In this document: piece by piece, positions 41,669-49,821 of the stretch
How the letters are laid out: every line of letters begins with the position of its first letter
Numbering within the stretch: position 1 is the first letter of the stretch
NCBI GenBank assembly: GCA_015062545.1
Contig: SUUL01000006.1
Location: 1 to 59,485 of the forward strand
Direction: 5' to 3'
Length of the DNA stretch: 59,485 nucleotides
Source of the DNA: Alphaproteobacteria bacterium
GTDB lineage: Bacteria > Pseudomonadota > Alphaproteobacteria > Rs-D84
Position numbers and translations under genes: made by a program
Notes under the pieces: generated by a model
The model's database searches: none
Told to the model about the DNA's origin: nothing
The model's input: only the letters and a program-made list of their open reading frames with translations

Positions 41669-43306
41669 TTATTCAAATAGCAACGGCAGGATACTATCTA
41701 AAATTTTCCCTGTTGTTGGCACTGCATTCCACGCGGCCGTCCGCCACCCCCAAGATTCCTTGGTTCCCTGTGGTTCATCTAATACAACCAATATTGTATA
41801 TTGTGGCGCATCTACCGGAAAGATACCTACAAACGCGGTAACATTACGTTTCGTATCAATTTTTCCATTTGTGTATTTTTCCGCAGTTGCGGTCTTACCT
41901 CCGATTTGAATACCTGCAACACGCGCCTGCTTTCCACTGGTTTCTTCGGCAACACGCAACATAATCGGACGCAGTTTTGCAGAAATTTCATCTGCCAAGA
42001 CACGTTCACCCGTTACCACACCAATTCCACGTTTTTGTAATGTTGGGTAAATATAGATTCCACCATTAGTAACCGCATTAACCGCCAACATCAGATGCAT
42101 TGGTGTAACAGCATATCCCTGACCATACGCGACCGTTGCACGTTCCACCGGCCCCCATTTACGTTGCGGAATACTGTTTTCTGTTTTTCCAAATTCCAGA
42201 TTCAAAGCCTTGTCCATATGCAATCTTTCAAAGAATTCTTTTTGCGCGCCATCTGGTAATTCCAACGCAATTTGCGCACTGCCAACATTACAAGAATGTA
42301 CCATAATTTCTTCTACATTAATACTTGGGCGCGGCGGCTTAAAGCTGCGAATATCGGTAATATTTTTTGCCAATCTGCCATGCTTATCATAAATCGGAAA
42401 AGGTTTTGCCACATAGTATTCTTTTTTAACATCTATACCATTTTCCAATGCCAACGCAGTATTAAATATCTTAAAGATAGACCCCAATTCATACACGCTG
42501 CGCATTGGTTTGAACAACCTGTTTGCCGCCGAATCGCCGCGCAAGTTTTCTGGGTCAAAATCTGGTAACGACACCATTGCAATAATTTCACCTGTACGCG
42601 AATTCATCAACATTCCCATCGCAGCCTTGGTTTGATATTTTTGCATCGCGAATGACAACTGCTCGTAAAAAACGGCTTGGATTCGCGAATCGACAGACAA
42701 CCTAAGCGGGGCTTTATTTTCGCGCAGATATTTATCATATACACGTTCTGCCCCTTCCAGTCCAACCCCTTCTTCGCCAACAAACCCCACGACATGCGAA
42801 AACAATCTGCGTTTTGGATATTTACGTGTCTGAATTTTTTCTATTTCCAAGCCTTCTAATTTTGCCCGCTGAATAATTTCACGCTGTTCATCACTGGCAT
42901 ATTTTTTTAATCGAATAAATCTTTTATCAGAATTAACCAGTTTAATTGCATCCGCCAATGAATATTCATAAGGCAACGCTGCATGTATTGTCTGTGCGAC
43001 AGCATCCCTATCTTTATCGCGTACGGCCTTGTTACGCAAAACGATATGACCTGATTCGACATTTTTTGCCAATATATCGCCATTTCTATCAACGATATCT
43101 GCGCGTTGCACCATCCATTGTCCATCTGCCCCTGCCCTGCGTAACCTGTCTGTTCCTTGAATCCCCAGTTGTAATGTACGCCCAATAAACAACACAAAAG
43201 CCGCCAAGAATACGGTATTCAAAATTTTTAATCTTTTACGCGCGACCCCATCCCCTTGCACGCCTATAAATCCATGACGAAAAATATCCTTGCCAACTTC
43301 GAACAC
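41669..43306 (-). CDS. ftsI: Peptidoglycan D,D-transpeptidase FtsI (PBP3)
   Basis: 545 aa septal class B penicillin-binding protein. One N-terminal transmembrane helix (about 30-46), a dimerisation domain with RADIVDRNGDILAKN, and the transpeptidase domain with catalytic Ser in YELGSIFKIF (SxxK), the SCN motif in MVHSCNVGSAQIAL and KTA in IGGKTATAEKY. The start codon is GTG, overlapping the ftsL TAG stop (TAGTG). The gene follows ftsL as in division clusters, but mraZ/mraW and murE are not adjacent; the Suf genes are upstream instead. Confidence 0.94.
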   Translation of the reverse strand: MFEVGKDIFRHGFIGVQGDGVARKRLKILNTVFLAAFVLFIGRTLQLGIQGTDRLRRAGADGQWMVQRADIVDRNGDILAKNVESGHIVLRNKAVRDKDRDAVAQTIHAALPYEYSLADAIKLVNSDKRFIRLKKYASDEQREIIQRAKLEGLEIEKIQTRKYPKRRLFSHVVGFVGEEGVGLEGAERVYDKYLRENKAPLRLSVDSRIQAVFYEQLSFAMQKYQTKAAMGMLMNSRTGEIIAMVSLPDFDPENLRGDSAANRLFKPMRSVYELGSIFKIFNTALALENGIDVKKEYYVAKPFPIYDKHGRLAKNITDIRSFKPPRPSINVEEIMVHSCNVGSAQIALELPDGAQKEFFERLHMDKALNLEFGKTENSIPQRKWGPVERATVAYGQGYAVTPMHLMLAVNAVTNGGIYIYPTLQKRGIGVVTGERVLADEISAKLRPIMLRVAEETSGKQARVAGIQIGGKTATAEKYTNGKIDTKRNVTAFVGIFPVDAPQYTILVVLDEPQGTKESWGWRTAAWNAVPTTGKILDSILPLLFE

Positions 43307-43599
43307 TATGAATCATTCCTATCTTTCAAATCATTAATCGACACAGCTTTGTTAAAGCTTATCACTTCTGACTTTGGTGCAATACTTGTTACCGAATTTC
43401 GCAAAATTTCTGGGCGCACATAAGACGCAAAGTTTGCTTCTGCCACGGCAATTTTTTGTTGCGTATGTACAATTTCACGATGCACACGATTTATTTGTCG
43501 TCCCTGGGTACGAAATGCCACCTGCAAGGTCACGCTTAACATCAAGACTATTACCAGTGACCATCCACCTATTTGAAACATTTTTTCATCATCACGCAT
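43306..43599 (-). CDS. ftsL: Cell division protein FtsL-like
   Basis: 97 aa bitopic protein: short cytoplasmic N-terminus, one transmembrane helix (about GGWSLVIVLMLSVTLQVAF), then a coiled-coil-like periplasmic stretch (INRVHREIVHTQQKIAVAEANF). FtsL sequences are poorly conserved, so the call rests on topology, size and position directly before ftsI. The start chosen is the ATG at 43599 after TGGGAG; a longer frame begins at 43638. Confidence 0.8.
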   Translation of the reverse strand: MRDDEKMFQIGGWSLVIVLMLSVTLQVAFRTQGRQINRVHREIVHTQQKIAVAEANFASYVRPEILRNSVTSIAPKSEVISFNKAVSINDLKDRNDS

Positions 43600-43634
43600 C
43601 CCCACACTCCCACATTTCACCTGCGTATATTTTA

Positions 43635-43997
43635 TCATAAATTATGCAAAAATCGAATCATAGAATTAACACCTGCCAATCTGGCGGTTCCTAAATTCAA
43701 CCTTAATGTTGCAAATTCACCTGCGATATCTAAATTATGAATTTCATCTGCTGTTTTTCCATCAACCATTGCGATAATAATTGCAACGATTCCACGCACC
43801 AGTGCCGAATCAGCATTTGCATAAAATTTATTACCGTCCCGGCAAATTTGAACAAACGAAGAACACCCCTGTATTTCTGTACATACTGCAGACTCTGGCA
43901 CACTCTGTAAATTTTTTCCAAAATCCATAACCAGTTCCAATTTCTGCACAGGGTCATCTGTTATTTGCACCAGATTTTTCATATCTGAATATGTCAT
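43635..43997 (-). CDS. sufE: SufE-like sulfur acceptor
   Basis: 120 aa. SufE accepts persulfide sulfur from SufS and passes it to SufB. The conserved active-site segment is VCTEIQGCSSFVQICRDG (Cys about 45), and the remainder follows SufE: IVAIIIAMVDGKTADEI, LNLGTARLAGVNSMI. The start at 43997 is 4 nt after the sufT stop with AAGGA upstream; an alternative at 44015 adds six residues and overlaps sufT. Third gene of sufS-sufT-sufE. Confidence 0.9.
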   Translation of the reverse strand: MTYSDMKNLVQITDDPVQKLELVMDFGKNLQSVPESAVCTEIQGCSSFVQICRDGNKFYANADSALVRGIVAIIIAMVDGKTADEIHNLDIAGEFATLRLNLGTARLAGVNSMIRFLHNL

Positions 43998-44001
43998 ACA
44001 A

Positions 44002-44316
44002 TCACCATCCTTCATTGGTCAAATCTAATTCTAGCCGTGCTGCATCAGACATACGCGATAAATCCCATGGCGGATTCCACACCAGGTCCACACGCACAGG
44101 CACATCACCCGCCACATTTTGAACTGCCATACGTACTTGCTCTAATATTTCTTCCATCATTGGGCACGTAGGACTGGTAAAAGTCATTTTTATAACAACC
44201 GTACTTTCACTAATTTCAATATCATAAATCAACCCCATATCCCACACATTAACAGGGATTTCCGGGTCAAAAACCGTCTTTAATGCAGCAATAATATTTT
44301 CTTTACTTAATGTCAT
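44002..44316 (-). CDS. sufT: SufT-like MIP18/DUF59 iron-sulfur protein
   Basis: 104 aa. DUF59/MIP18 family, involved in maturation and trafficking of Fe-S proteins; common in SUF clusters. Diagnostic pattern: VFDPEIPVNVWDMGLIYDI, then MTFTSPTCPMMEEILEQV with the conserved Cys, and VDLVWNPPWDLSRMS. It overlaps sufS by 4 nt (ATGA), indicating translational coupling. PaaD-type members are similar, but the gene context favours SufT. Confidence 0.92.
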   Translation of the reverse strand: MTLSKENIIAALKTVFDPEIPVNVWDMGLIYDIEISESTVVIKMTFTSPTCPMMEEILEQVRMAVQNVAGDVPVRVDLVWNPPWDLSRMSDAARLELDLTNEGW

Positions 44317-45404
44317 TTTAATATGTCTTTTATATATTGTACTGCGGTTTTTACATCATCCATTGTATTATATGCCCCGACAGAAATTCTGACAGACGCA
44401 TCTATCCCCAACAATTTATGCACCCAAGACGCGCACATATTTCCAACACGCACACATACACCCCGCGCACCCAACAACGCCCCAAAATCCAGCGCATGCA
44501 TACCATCAACCACAAACGAACAAATTGCCGAATCGCGTTCTGTTAAAATATGCACCCGTCCAATATTTGCCAGTTCATCAAACACATATTTTATCAAATT
44601 CAGATTTGGTCTGTGTTTTTCCAATTCATCTATTGCATCTATCATACCCGAAATTTGTGTTAACGGCAATGTGCCCGCTTCAAAGACATCAGGGGGATTA
44701 TTAAAGATAATTTTATCACCAACAATTTTATTAACCATCCCCCCACCAAAATTCACAGGTGCGAATCGATTTGGATTTTTCATATATAAAATTCCCAATC
44801 CTGTATCTGCGCCAATTTTGTGTCCAGACCAACAAACAAAATCCGCCCCCCATTTTTTTGCATCTATCGGATTATGTACGACATATTGCGCGGCATCTAC
44901 CACGGTAATAACATTTGGATTTTTTTGTTTTGCGGCCGTAATAATTTTTGCCACATCCTGCGCCCTGCCCAACACATTTGACATTGCAGTAACAACCATA
45001 ACATCTGCAAATGGGATATTATCTGTATCAAAATCATAACATTCATTTAATTGGCAGATTTCCACCTGTGCCCCATTTTGTATAAAAGGCAATCTGGCAC
45101 TGTGATGGTCTAAATCAGACACAGCCACAATTTTGGACGAATTTATATTCAACATACGTGCAATCATATTCATTGCGCCTGTTGTTCCAGACGTAAAAAT
45201 AATTTGATTTGCATTTTCCGCCCCCATAAAATCCGCAATTCGTGTTCGTGTCTGTATCAACATATCATCTACCCACGCAGATTTTGCACAAATTCCACGT
45301 CCTGAATTCGCATAATGATTTTTCACAAAATCCACCTGTGCTTCAACAACCACCTGTGACTTTTGATATGTTGCAGCGGCATCTAAGTATATGATTTTAT
45401 TCAT
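44313..45404 (-). CDS. sufS: Cysteine desulfurase SufS-like
   Basis: 363 aa PLP enzyme that removes sulfur from cysteine to provide persulfide for Fe-S assembly. YLDAAATYQKSQVVVEAQVDF start, IIFTSGTTGAMNMIA, VSDLDHHSARLPF, VVDAAQYVVHNPID, the PLP lysine in CWSGHKIGADTGLGILY, and the catalytic Cys loop RVGNMCASWVHKLL. It is about 40 aa shorter than typical SufS (~405). First gene of the minus run, divergent from trxA. Confidence 0.93.
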   Translation of the reverse strand: MNKIIYLDAAATYQKSQVVVEAQVDFVKNHYANSGRGICAKSAWVDDMLIQTRTRIADFMGAENANQIIFTSGTTGAMNMIARMLNINSSKIVAVSDLDHHSARLPFIQNGAQVEICQLNECYDFDTDNIPFADVMVVTAMSNVLGRAQDVAKIITAAKQKNPNVITVVDAAQYVVHNPIDAKKWGADFVCWSGHKIGADTGLGILYMKNPNRFAPVNFGGGMVNKIVGDKIIFNNPPDVFEAGTLPLTQISGMIDAIDELEKHRPNLNLIKYVFDELANIGRVHILTERDSAICSFVVDGMHALDFGALLGARGVCVRVGNMCASWVHKLLGIDASVRISVGAYNTMDDVKTAVQYIKDILK

Positions 45405-45422
45405 TTATGATTTCTCTTGCAT

Positions 45423-45453
45423 TTTGGCGTGATTATAATACACTTCTGCCAAA
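45423..45453. promoter_or_regulatory. Divergent sufS/trxA promoter with inverted repeat
   Basis: TTTGGC and GCCAAA (45423-45428 and 45448-45453) form an inverted repeat flanking ATTATAATA at 45432-45440, which supplies a TATAAT-type -10 on both strands. A dyad straddling a -10 is a typical repressor site. The regulator is not known. Confidence 0.4.
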
Positions 45454-45479
45454 TATCAATAACAGAAAGGAGAAAAAAT

Positions 45480-45797
45480 ATGGCAATATCACACGCAACT
45501 GACGCAACCTTTGACAGCATGATTGGTTCAGGCATAACATTGGTTGACTTTTGGGCATCATGGTGTGGCCCATGCCGTATGTTTGGTCCAATATTTGAAT
45601 CTGTATCAGATCAAACATCAGACGCAACATTTGTAAAGTTTGAAATTGACGAAGCGAATCGCCGCACACCTGCAAAATATGGCATCCGCAGTATTCCTGC
45701 GATATTGGCGTTCAAGGACGGCGAATTAATCGAAGCGCGCACAGGTTTAATGGACGAAGAAACCCTGATGGCATGGATACAAGAATTAAAGGGATAA
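45480..45797 (+). CDS. trxA: Thioredoxin
   Basis: 105 aa thiol-disulfide reductase. Active site WASWCGPCRMFGP (CGPC, about 32-35), the cis-Pro loop RSIPAILAFKDGE, and the usual DFWASW and VKFEIDEANRRTPAKYGI blocks. AGAAAGGAGAAAAAAT ribosome site; the longer frame upstream is not used. Followed after 4 nt by the DksA-like gene, so likely cotranscribed. Confidence 0.96.
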   Translation: MAISHATDATFDSMIGSGITLVDFWASWCGPCRMFGPIFESVSDQTSDATFVKFEIDEANRRTPAKYGIRSIPAILAFKDGELIEARTGLMDEETLMAWIQELKG

Positions 45798-45801
45798 AAA
45801 C

Positions 45802-46233
45802 ATGACCAAAGAGAATTTTAAGACTTTAGAAATTCCCAAAAATTACAAACCAAAAAAATCGGAACCATACATGTGTCCGATGCAACTGGCATATTTCTAT
45901 AATATTTTAACTGCACAAAAAGAAGAACTGCTCAGCGAAAGGGATTCTGTTTTGAATGCGGTTCGTTTGGCCGACAAGACCGAATCGGTTGGGGTTGGTG
46001 ATGAATCTGACAATGCTACATACAACCAAGATATCACATTAGATTTACGCATATCTGAACGCAACAACAAATTATTGGCAAAAATAAATGCGGCCTTGGA
46101 CAGAATGGATTCTGGCGACTTTGGATACAGTATTGTCTCGGGCGATGAAATTGGACTGCAACGCATGTTGGCACGCCCATTGGCGACCATGACAATAGAA
46201 GAACAAGAAGAATACGAACAACGAAAAAATTAA
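45802..46233 (+). CDS. DksA-family protein lacking the zinc cysteines
   Basis: 143 aa. DksA binds RNA polymerase through the secondary channel and works with ppGpp. The order is preserved: YMCPMQLAYFYNILTAQKEELL, a coiled coil whose tip carries DESDNA (the DxxDxA catalytic-tip pattern), LRISERNNKLLAKINAALDRMDSGDFGY, and LQRMLARPLATMTIEEQEEYEQ. All four zinc-ligand positions are substituted: GYC to GYS, CG to SG, and the closing C-x2-C to T-x2-E. Cys-less or Cys-poor DksA homologues exist (for example in Pseudomonas DksA2 at fewer positions). Likely functional because the tip motif is kept. Confidence 0.88.
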   Translation: MTKENFKTLEIPKNYKPKKSEPYMCPMQLAYFYNILTAQKEELLSERDSVLNAVRLADKTESVGVGDESDNATYNQDITLDLRISERNNKLLAKINAALDRMDSGDFGYSIVSGDEIGLQRMLARPLATMTIEEQEEYEQRKN

Positions 46234-46259
46234 AAAATCCCCCCGCATGGGGGATTTTC
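46233..46259. terminator. Bidirectional terminator after the DksA-like gene
   Basis: AAAATCCCCC / GGGGGATTTT with a CGCAT loop. It separates the convergent trxA-dksA unit from the minus lipoprotein. Confidence 0.88.
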
Positions 46260-46260
46260 A

Positions 46261-46614
46261 TTATCTTTCATTCATATATGCATATTCTTTTTGTGCGTCC
46301 AGATTCTTCAACACCATCATATATTCCGACCCATAGCAATTAATTCCACGCCGAACAAACAACCTGTCACCTGGCTTGGGCGATAAATCTGGTCTGTTTC
46401 CCAAAGACATATTGTTATAATAAATTTCATTTCCACCGTTGTCTTTCACCCATATTTTTTGCCCTGTTCGTTGTGATGGTTTCACATAACGTACAACCGT
46501 AACCGTATCGCGTATTGTTTCAATATCTGCACCATTTGAATTATGACGACAACACCCCCCAAACGTTAACAACACCAACCCCATAAATGGTAACTTATGC
46601 AAGACTCGCTTCAT
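46261..46614 (-). CDS. Small lipoprotein, unknown
   Basis: 117 aa. Signal peptide with lipobox LTFGGC (second Cys immediately after). The mature domain is small and beta-rich (TVTVVRYVKPSQRTGQKIWVKDNGGNEIYYN, KPGDRLFVRR). Not recognised; the GDRL and WVKDNGG pieces recall OB- or SH3-like folds but no assignment is made. Start set at ATG 46614 with an AAAGGAGTGTCC ribosome site; the longer frame is not needed. Confidence 0.7.
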   Translation of the reverse strand: MKRVLHKLPFMGLVLLTFGGCCRHNSNGADIETIRDTVTVVRYVKPSQRTGQKIWVKDNGGNEIYYNNMSLGNRPDLSPKPGDRLFVRRGINCYGSEYMMVLKNLDAQKEYAYMNER

Positions 46615-46647
46615 GGACACTCCTTTTGTTATCATTATTTTTGCTAT

Positions 46648-46671
46648 AAAAAATCCCCCTTGCGGGGGATA
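46648..46671 (-). terminator. Terminator after tatA
   Basis: ATCCCCC / GGGGGAT with a TTGC loop and T-run on the minus strand, next to the tatA stop codon. Confidence 0.85.
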
Positions 46672-46674
46672 TTT

Positions 46675-46932
46675 TTATTTTTTGCTTACTGCTTTTTTCT
46701 TTGTAACTTTAACAGGTGCTTTCTTCACAGGCTTCTTCTTTACTGTTGGTTTCTTTTGTACCTCTGCCACCTTTTCTTCGGCCTTGGGCGCACCATCTTT
46801 TAATTCCTTCTTAAAGATATTCAGCCCATCAGCCAAATTCTTCATCATACCTGGCACCTTGTTATGACCGAACAAGATTACAACCAAAACAACGATAACC
46901 AGAATTTCTGCCCAACCGAATCGTCCAAACAT
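46675..46932 (-). CDS. tatA: Sec-independent protein translocase TatA
   Basis: 85 aa pore-forming Tat subunit: N-terminal helix (GWAEILVIVVLVVILFGHNKVPG) with the FG hinge, amphipathic helix MMKNLADGLNIFKKELKDG, and a Lys/Val/Pro-rich low-complexity tail (KKKPVKKAPVKV). The FGHNKVPGMM hinge is TatA/E-like. It is located 8.4 kb from tatBC, an unusual split. Followed on the same strand by no gene before its terminator. Confidence 0.92.
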   Translation of the reverse strand: MFGRFGWAEILVIVVLVVILFGHNKVPGMMKNLADGLNIFKKELKDGAPKAEEKVAEVQKKPTVKKKPVKKAPVKVTKKKAVSKK

Positions 46933-46962
46933 CTTTAATCCTTTGTTTATATAATAATTATA

Positions 46963-47721
46963 TTATTTGGCCACGTAACAGTCAAGCCCATCAGACTTTG
47001 CGTTACGACAGAATCCATTTGCATCCGATGCAGAATTAAACCCAACACGTAATCTGTATGTTGTTGTTCCATTTTGCAACTGTGCCGCCAAGATAACAAA
47101 CTGTTTACCTTCAAACAGGCTGCGATGCGCATTTGCAATTTTTTTCTGTGCACTTTCCGCCAAGGCGCGTGTGCTGTATGAACCGAATTGAACATACCAA
47201 CTGTACGTTGCAGGTTTTGCCACTGGCTTGGCCACAGGCTTTGGTTGTGGTTTTGGCTGTGCCTTTGCCACAGGTTTTGCAGCCGGCTGTGCCTTGGCAG
47301 GTTCAAATTTCACCTCTTTACGTTCTTCAATCACACGCACTGGCACCCCTGGGGTTTCTTGTACAGGCTGCGCCACAGGTTGTGGTTTTGGTTGTGCCGC
47401 AACAGGTTGCACAGGTACAGGTGCAGGTTGTGGTGTCGCCACAGGTTGTGGTTTTGGCTGTGGCATAACATTCATATCCACAGGCACACCATTTGCATCA
47501 ACAACTGCAACAGGTACATCTAAATTTACATCCATTGACGAAGAATCATCACTGACCGTACGGATAATCACATAGGTTGCCAACACAATCGCGACCAACC
47601 CAACCGTCAACAACAACCAAGGTTTTTTCGGACGTGGCGCGGCAAACACAGGTGCCTCTGGCAACGTATCCACAGAATCTGCATCATCCAAATCTAATAA
47701 ATCCAAGTTATCATCATTCAT
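46963..47721 (-). CDS. SPOR-domain inner-membrane protein
   Basis: 252 aa. Acidic cytoplasmic N-terminus (NLDLLDLDDADSVD), one transmembrane helix (about PWLLLTVGLVAIVLATYVII), a long Pro/Gln/Lys/Val-rich periplasmic linker (about 85-175), and a C-terminal SPOR domain (SWYVQFGSYSTRALAESAQKKI to GFCRNAKSDGLDCYV). SPOR domains bind denuded peptidoglycan glycans at the division septum. FtsN/DedD-type function is inferred from layout. Start ATG at 47721 preceded by GGGGGAAGAATC. Confidence 0.88.
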   Translation of the reverse strand: MNDDNLDLLDLDDADSVDTLPEAPVFAAPRPKKPWLLLTVGLVAIVLATYVIIRTVSDDSSSMDVNLDVPVAVVDANGVPVDMNVMPQPKPQPVATPQPAPVPVQPVAAQPKPQPVAQPVQETPGVPVRVIEERKEVKFEPAKAQPAAKPVAKAQPKPQPKPVAKPVAKPATYSWYVQFGSYSTRALAESAQKKIANAHRSLFEGKQFVILAAQLQNGTTTYRLRVGFNSASDANGFCRNAKSDGLDCYVAK

Positions 47722-47759
47722 GATTCTTCCCCCTAATTTCGTTATGAATATTATATCAC

Positions 47760-47790
47760 AAAAAAAGCCAAAGACAAAATGCTTTGGCAT
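47760..47790 (-). terminator. Terminator after the 47-aa lipoprotein
   Basis: GCCAAAG / CTTTGGC stem, followed on the minus strand by TTTTTTTGTG, 8 nt past the stop codon. Confidence 0.8.
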
Positions 47791-47796
47791 AAAATG

Positions 47797-47940
47797 TTAT
47801 TTTGGCATCTTTCCAAAATTTGGCGGCACAATTAATTTATGATTTTCTTCAACGATTGGTTCTACTTCGCATTTTTGTGAACACGCCCCCAACACACACG
47901 GCGCGATTACAATCGCAATTAAAAACAAAATCTTTTTCAT
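47797..47940 (-). CDS. Very small lipoprotein between thrS and the SPOR gene
   Basis: 47 aa. The ATG at 47940 is preceded by AAGGGGGAAAGT. A short signal peptide (KKILFLIAIVIAPCVLGAC) ends in lipobox VLGAC (Cys 20), leaving a mature peptide of 28 residues that starts CSQKCEVEPIVEENHK and ends IVPPNFGKMPK. The PP-N/D-F motif after a lipid anchor recalls BamF-type lipoproteins of alphaproteobacteria, but these are longer, so this is only a suggestion. Its own terminator supports expression. Confidence 0.7.
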   Translation of the reverse strand: MKKILFLIAIVIAPCVLGACSQKCEVEPIVEENHKLIVPPNFGKMPK

Positions 47941-47962
47941 ACTTTCCCCCTTTTTCAAGAAT

Positions 47963-47992
47963 CATAGTGCAAAAATTGAACTTTGCACTATG
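47963..47992. other. Perfect 11-bp hairpin between thrS and the small lipoprotein
   Basis: CATAGTGCAAA / TTTGCACTATG with an 8-nt loop, 15 nt past the thrS stop codon. No convincing T-run follows on the minus strand, so termination is weakly supported; RNA stabilisation or processing is possible. Confidence 0.45.
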
Positions 47993-48007
47993 AACCTTTG
48001 ACATTTA

Positions 48008-49741
48008 TTACAATGGCATCTTAATGCTATCTTGCATCATTTGCACAAATTCGGCCAATGGCATGGATTCCTGTTTTTCCACGCCCAAACGACGCAAAGT
48101 TACCATTTTGTCTGCCATTTCTTTTTCGCCGACAACTGCGATAATTGGCGTTTTTGCCAATGACAGTTCGCGGATTTTATAGTTTACCTTTTCATCACGC
48201 AAATCTGCGCGTGCATTTACACCCGCTGCACGTAATGCACTGACAACTTCATTTGCATATTCTGCATGCTTTTCAGAAATTGGTGCAACCACAACCGGTT
48301 CTGGACTTAACCACAAAGGTAAATTTCCACCTGTTGATTCCAGCAATATTCCCATAAATCTTTCGATTGATCCCAACATTGCACGATGCAACATAATCGG
48401 ACGATGTTTTTCACCATCTTCGCCAACATAAGACAAATCAAATCTTTCTGGCAAATTCATATCCAACTGTACCGTACCGCATTGCCATACGCGCCCCATT
48501 GAATCTTTCAAATAGTTATCAATCTTTGGTCCATAGAATGCAGCATCACCTTCGGCGATTTCGTATTCAATGCCATTGGCATCCAGTGCATGTTTTAATG
48601 CCCCTTCGGCCCGGTCCCAAATTTCATCAGACCCGATACGGAATTCAGATTCTTTACGCGTTGCCAATTTCATTGTTATTTTATCAAATCCGAACTTGCC
48701 GTAAATATCTTTGATAAAACGCAAAATTTTAACAACTTCTGCTTCTAATTGTTCTTCGGTACAGAATATATGCGCATCGTCCTGGGTAAATTCACGAACA
48801 CGCATCAACCCCGACAGGCCACCGGCAGCCTCATAACGATGCACTTTGCCAAATTCTGCCATATATAATGGCAAATCTTTATATGAACGCAACCCATGAC
48901 CGAATACTAACATACCACCCGGACATGACATTGGCTTTATACAGAATACTTTACCGTCTTGGGTTTTACCCGAATAATTGTGTTCACCATATTTTGCCCA
49001 GTGTCCAGACCGTTCCCACAAACATCTGTCCATAACCGCAGGCGTTGAAATTTCCTGATACCCCGCCATTTCCTGACGATGGCGCACATATTCAATTAAA
49101 CGACGGTAAATCTTATACCCCTTGTCATGCCAGAACACAGACCCCGGCGCATATTCTGGTTCAAAATGGAACAAATCCATTTCTTTACCCAGTTTACGAT
49201 TATCGCGCGCGGCGGCCTCTTCCTGCATTTTCAGGAACTGTTCTAATTCTTCTTTTGTTGCAAACGCATCAACATAGATACGTTGTAACATTTTATTTTT
49301 TGCATCACCTTTCCAGTATGCACCGGCAACACTGCGAATCTTGAAACTATCCCTTGGCAAATCTTTGGAAGATTCCACATGTGGCCCACGACACAAATCT
49401 ACAAAGTCACGGAACGAATAAATAGACAAGGCTTCGCCTGCTGCATCATATTCATTTAACCATTCCATTTTATATGGCTGGGACGCGAATATTTCTTTGG
49501 CCTCGGCCAGTGAAACATTACGCTGTTCAAAGCGACCATTAGATTTGATTAAATCGCACATTTCCTTTTCAATTTTTGCAAAGTCTTCTTCGGAAAAACG
49601 ATAATCTGTATCAAAGTCATAATAGAATCCATTTTCGATTGCCGGCCCACCCGCGAATTTTACATCTGGGTGTAATTTTTTGACTGCAGCCGCCATAACG
49701 TGTGCCAACGAATGACGAACGATTTCAATATCATAAGACAT
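48008..49741 (-). CDS. thrS: Threonyl-tRNA synthetase lacking the N-terminal TGS domain
   Basis: 577 aa class II synthetase that charges tRNA-Thr. The protein begins directly at the editing domain (VRHSLAHVMAAAVKKLHP, with HSxAH and the later YWKGDAKNKMLQRIY) and continues through the catalytic core (motif 2 FRYEAAG-type stretch HRYEAAGGLSGLMRVREFTQDDAHIFC; MHRAMLGSIERFMGILLE) to the anticodon-binding domain. The usual ~60-residue TGS domain is absent, and the upstream frame cannot encode one. AAAAAGG ribosome site before the ATG. Preceded by a leader peptide with six Thr codons (49822-49890). Confidence 0.95.
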   Translation of the reverse strand: MSYDIEIVRHSLAHVMAAAVKKLHPDVKFAGGPAIENGFYYDFDTDYRFSEEDFAKIEKEMCDLIKSNGRFEQRNVSLAEAKEIFASQPYKMEWLNEYDAAGEALSIYSFRDFVDLCRGPHVESSKDLPRDSFKIRSVAGAYWKGDAKNKMLQRIYVDAFATKEELEQFLKMQEEAAARDNRKLGKEMDLFHFEPEYAPGSVFWHDKGYKIYRRLIEYVRHRQEMAGYQEISTPAVMDRCLWERSGHWAKYGEHNYSGKTQDGKVFCIKPMSCPGGMLVFGHGLRSYKDLPLYMAEFGKVHRYEAAGGLSGLMRVREFTQDDAHIFCTEEQLEAEVVKILRFIKDIYGKFGFDKITMKLATRKESEFRIGSDEIWDRAEGALKHALDANGIEYEIAEGDAAFYGPKIDNYLKDSMGRVWQCGTVQLDMNLPERFDLSYVGEDGEKHRPIMLHRAMLGSIERFMGILLESTGGNLPLWLSPEPVVVAPISEKHAEYANEVVSALRAAGVNARADLRDEKVNYKIRELSLAKTPIIAVVGEKEMADKMVTLRRLGVEKQESMPLAEFVQMMQDSIKMPL

Positions 49742-49821
49742 AATAAAAACCTTTTTACTTTATATATATTTGATTAACTGTTTGATTATAAGAATTTACG
49801 CGGATATCCGCAACATAGAAA

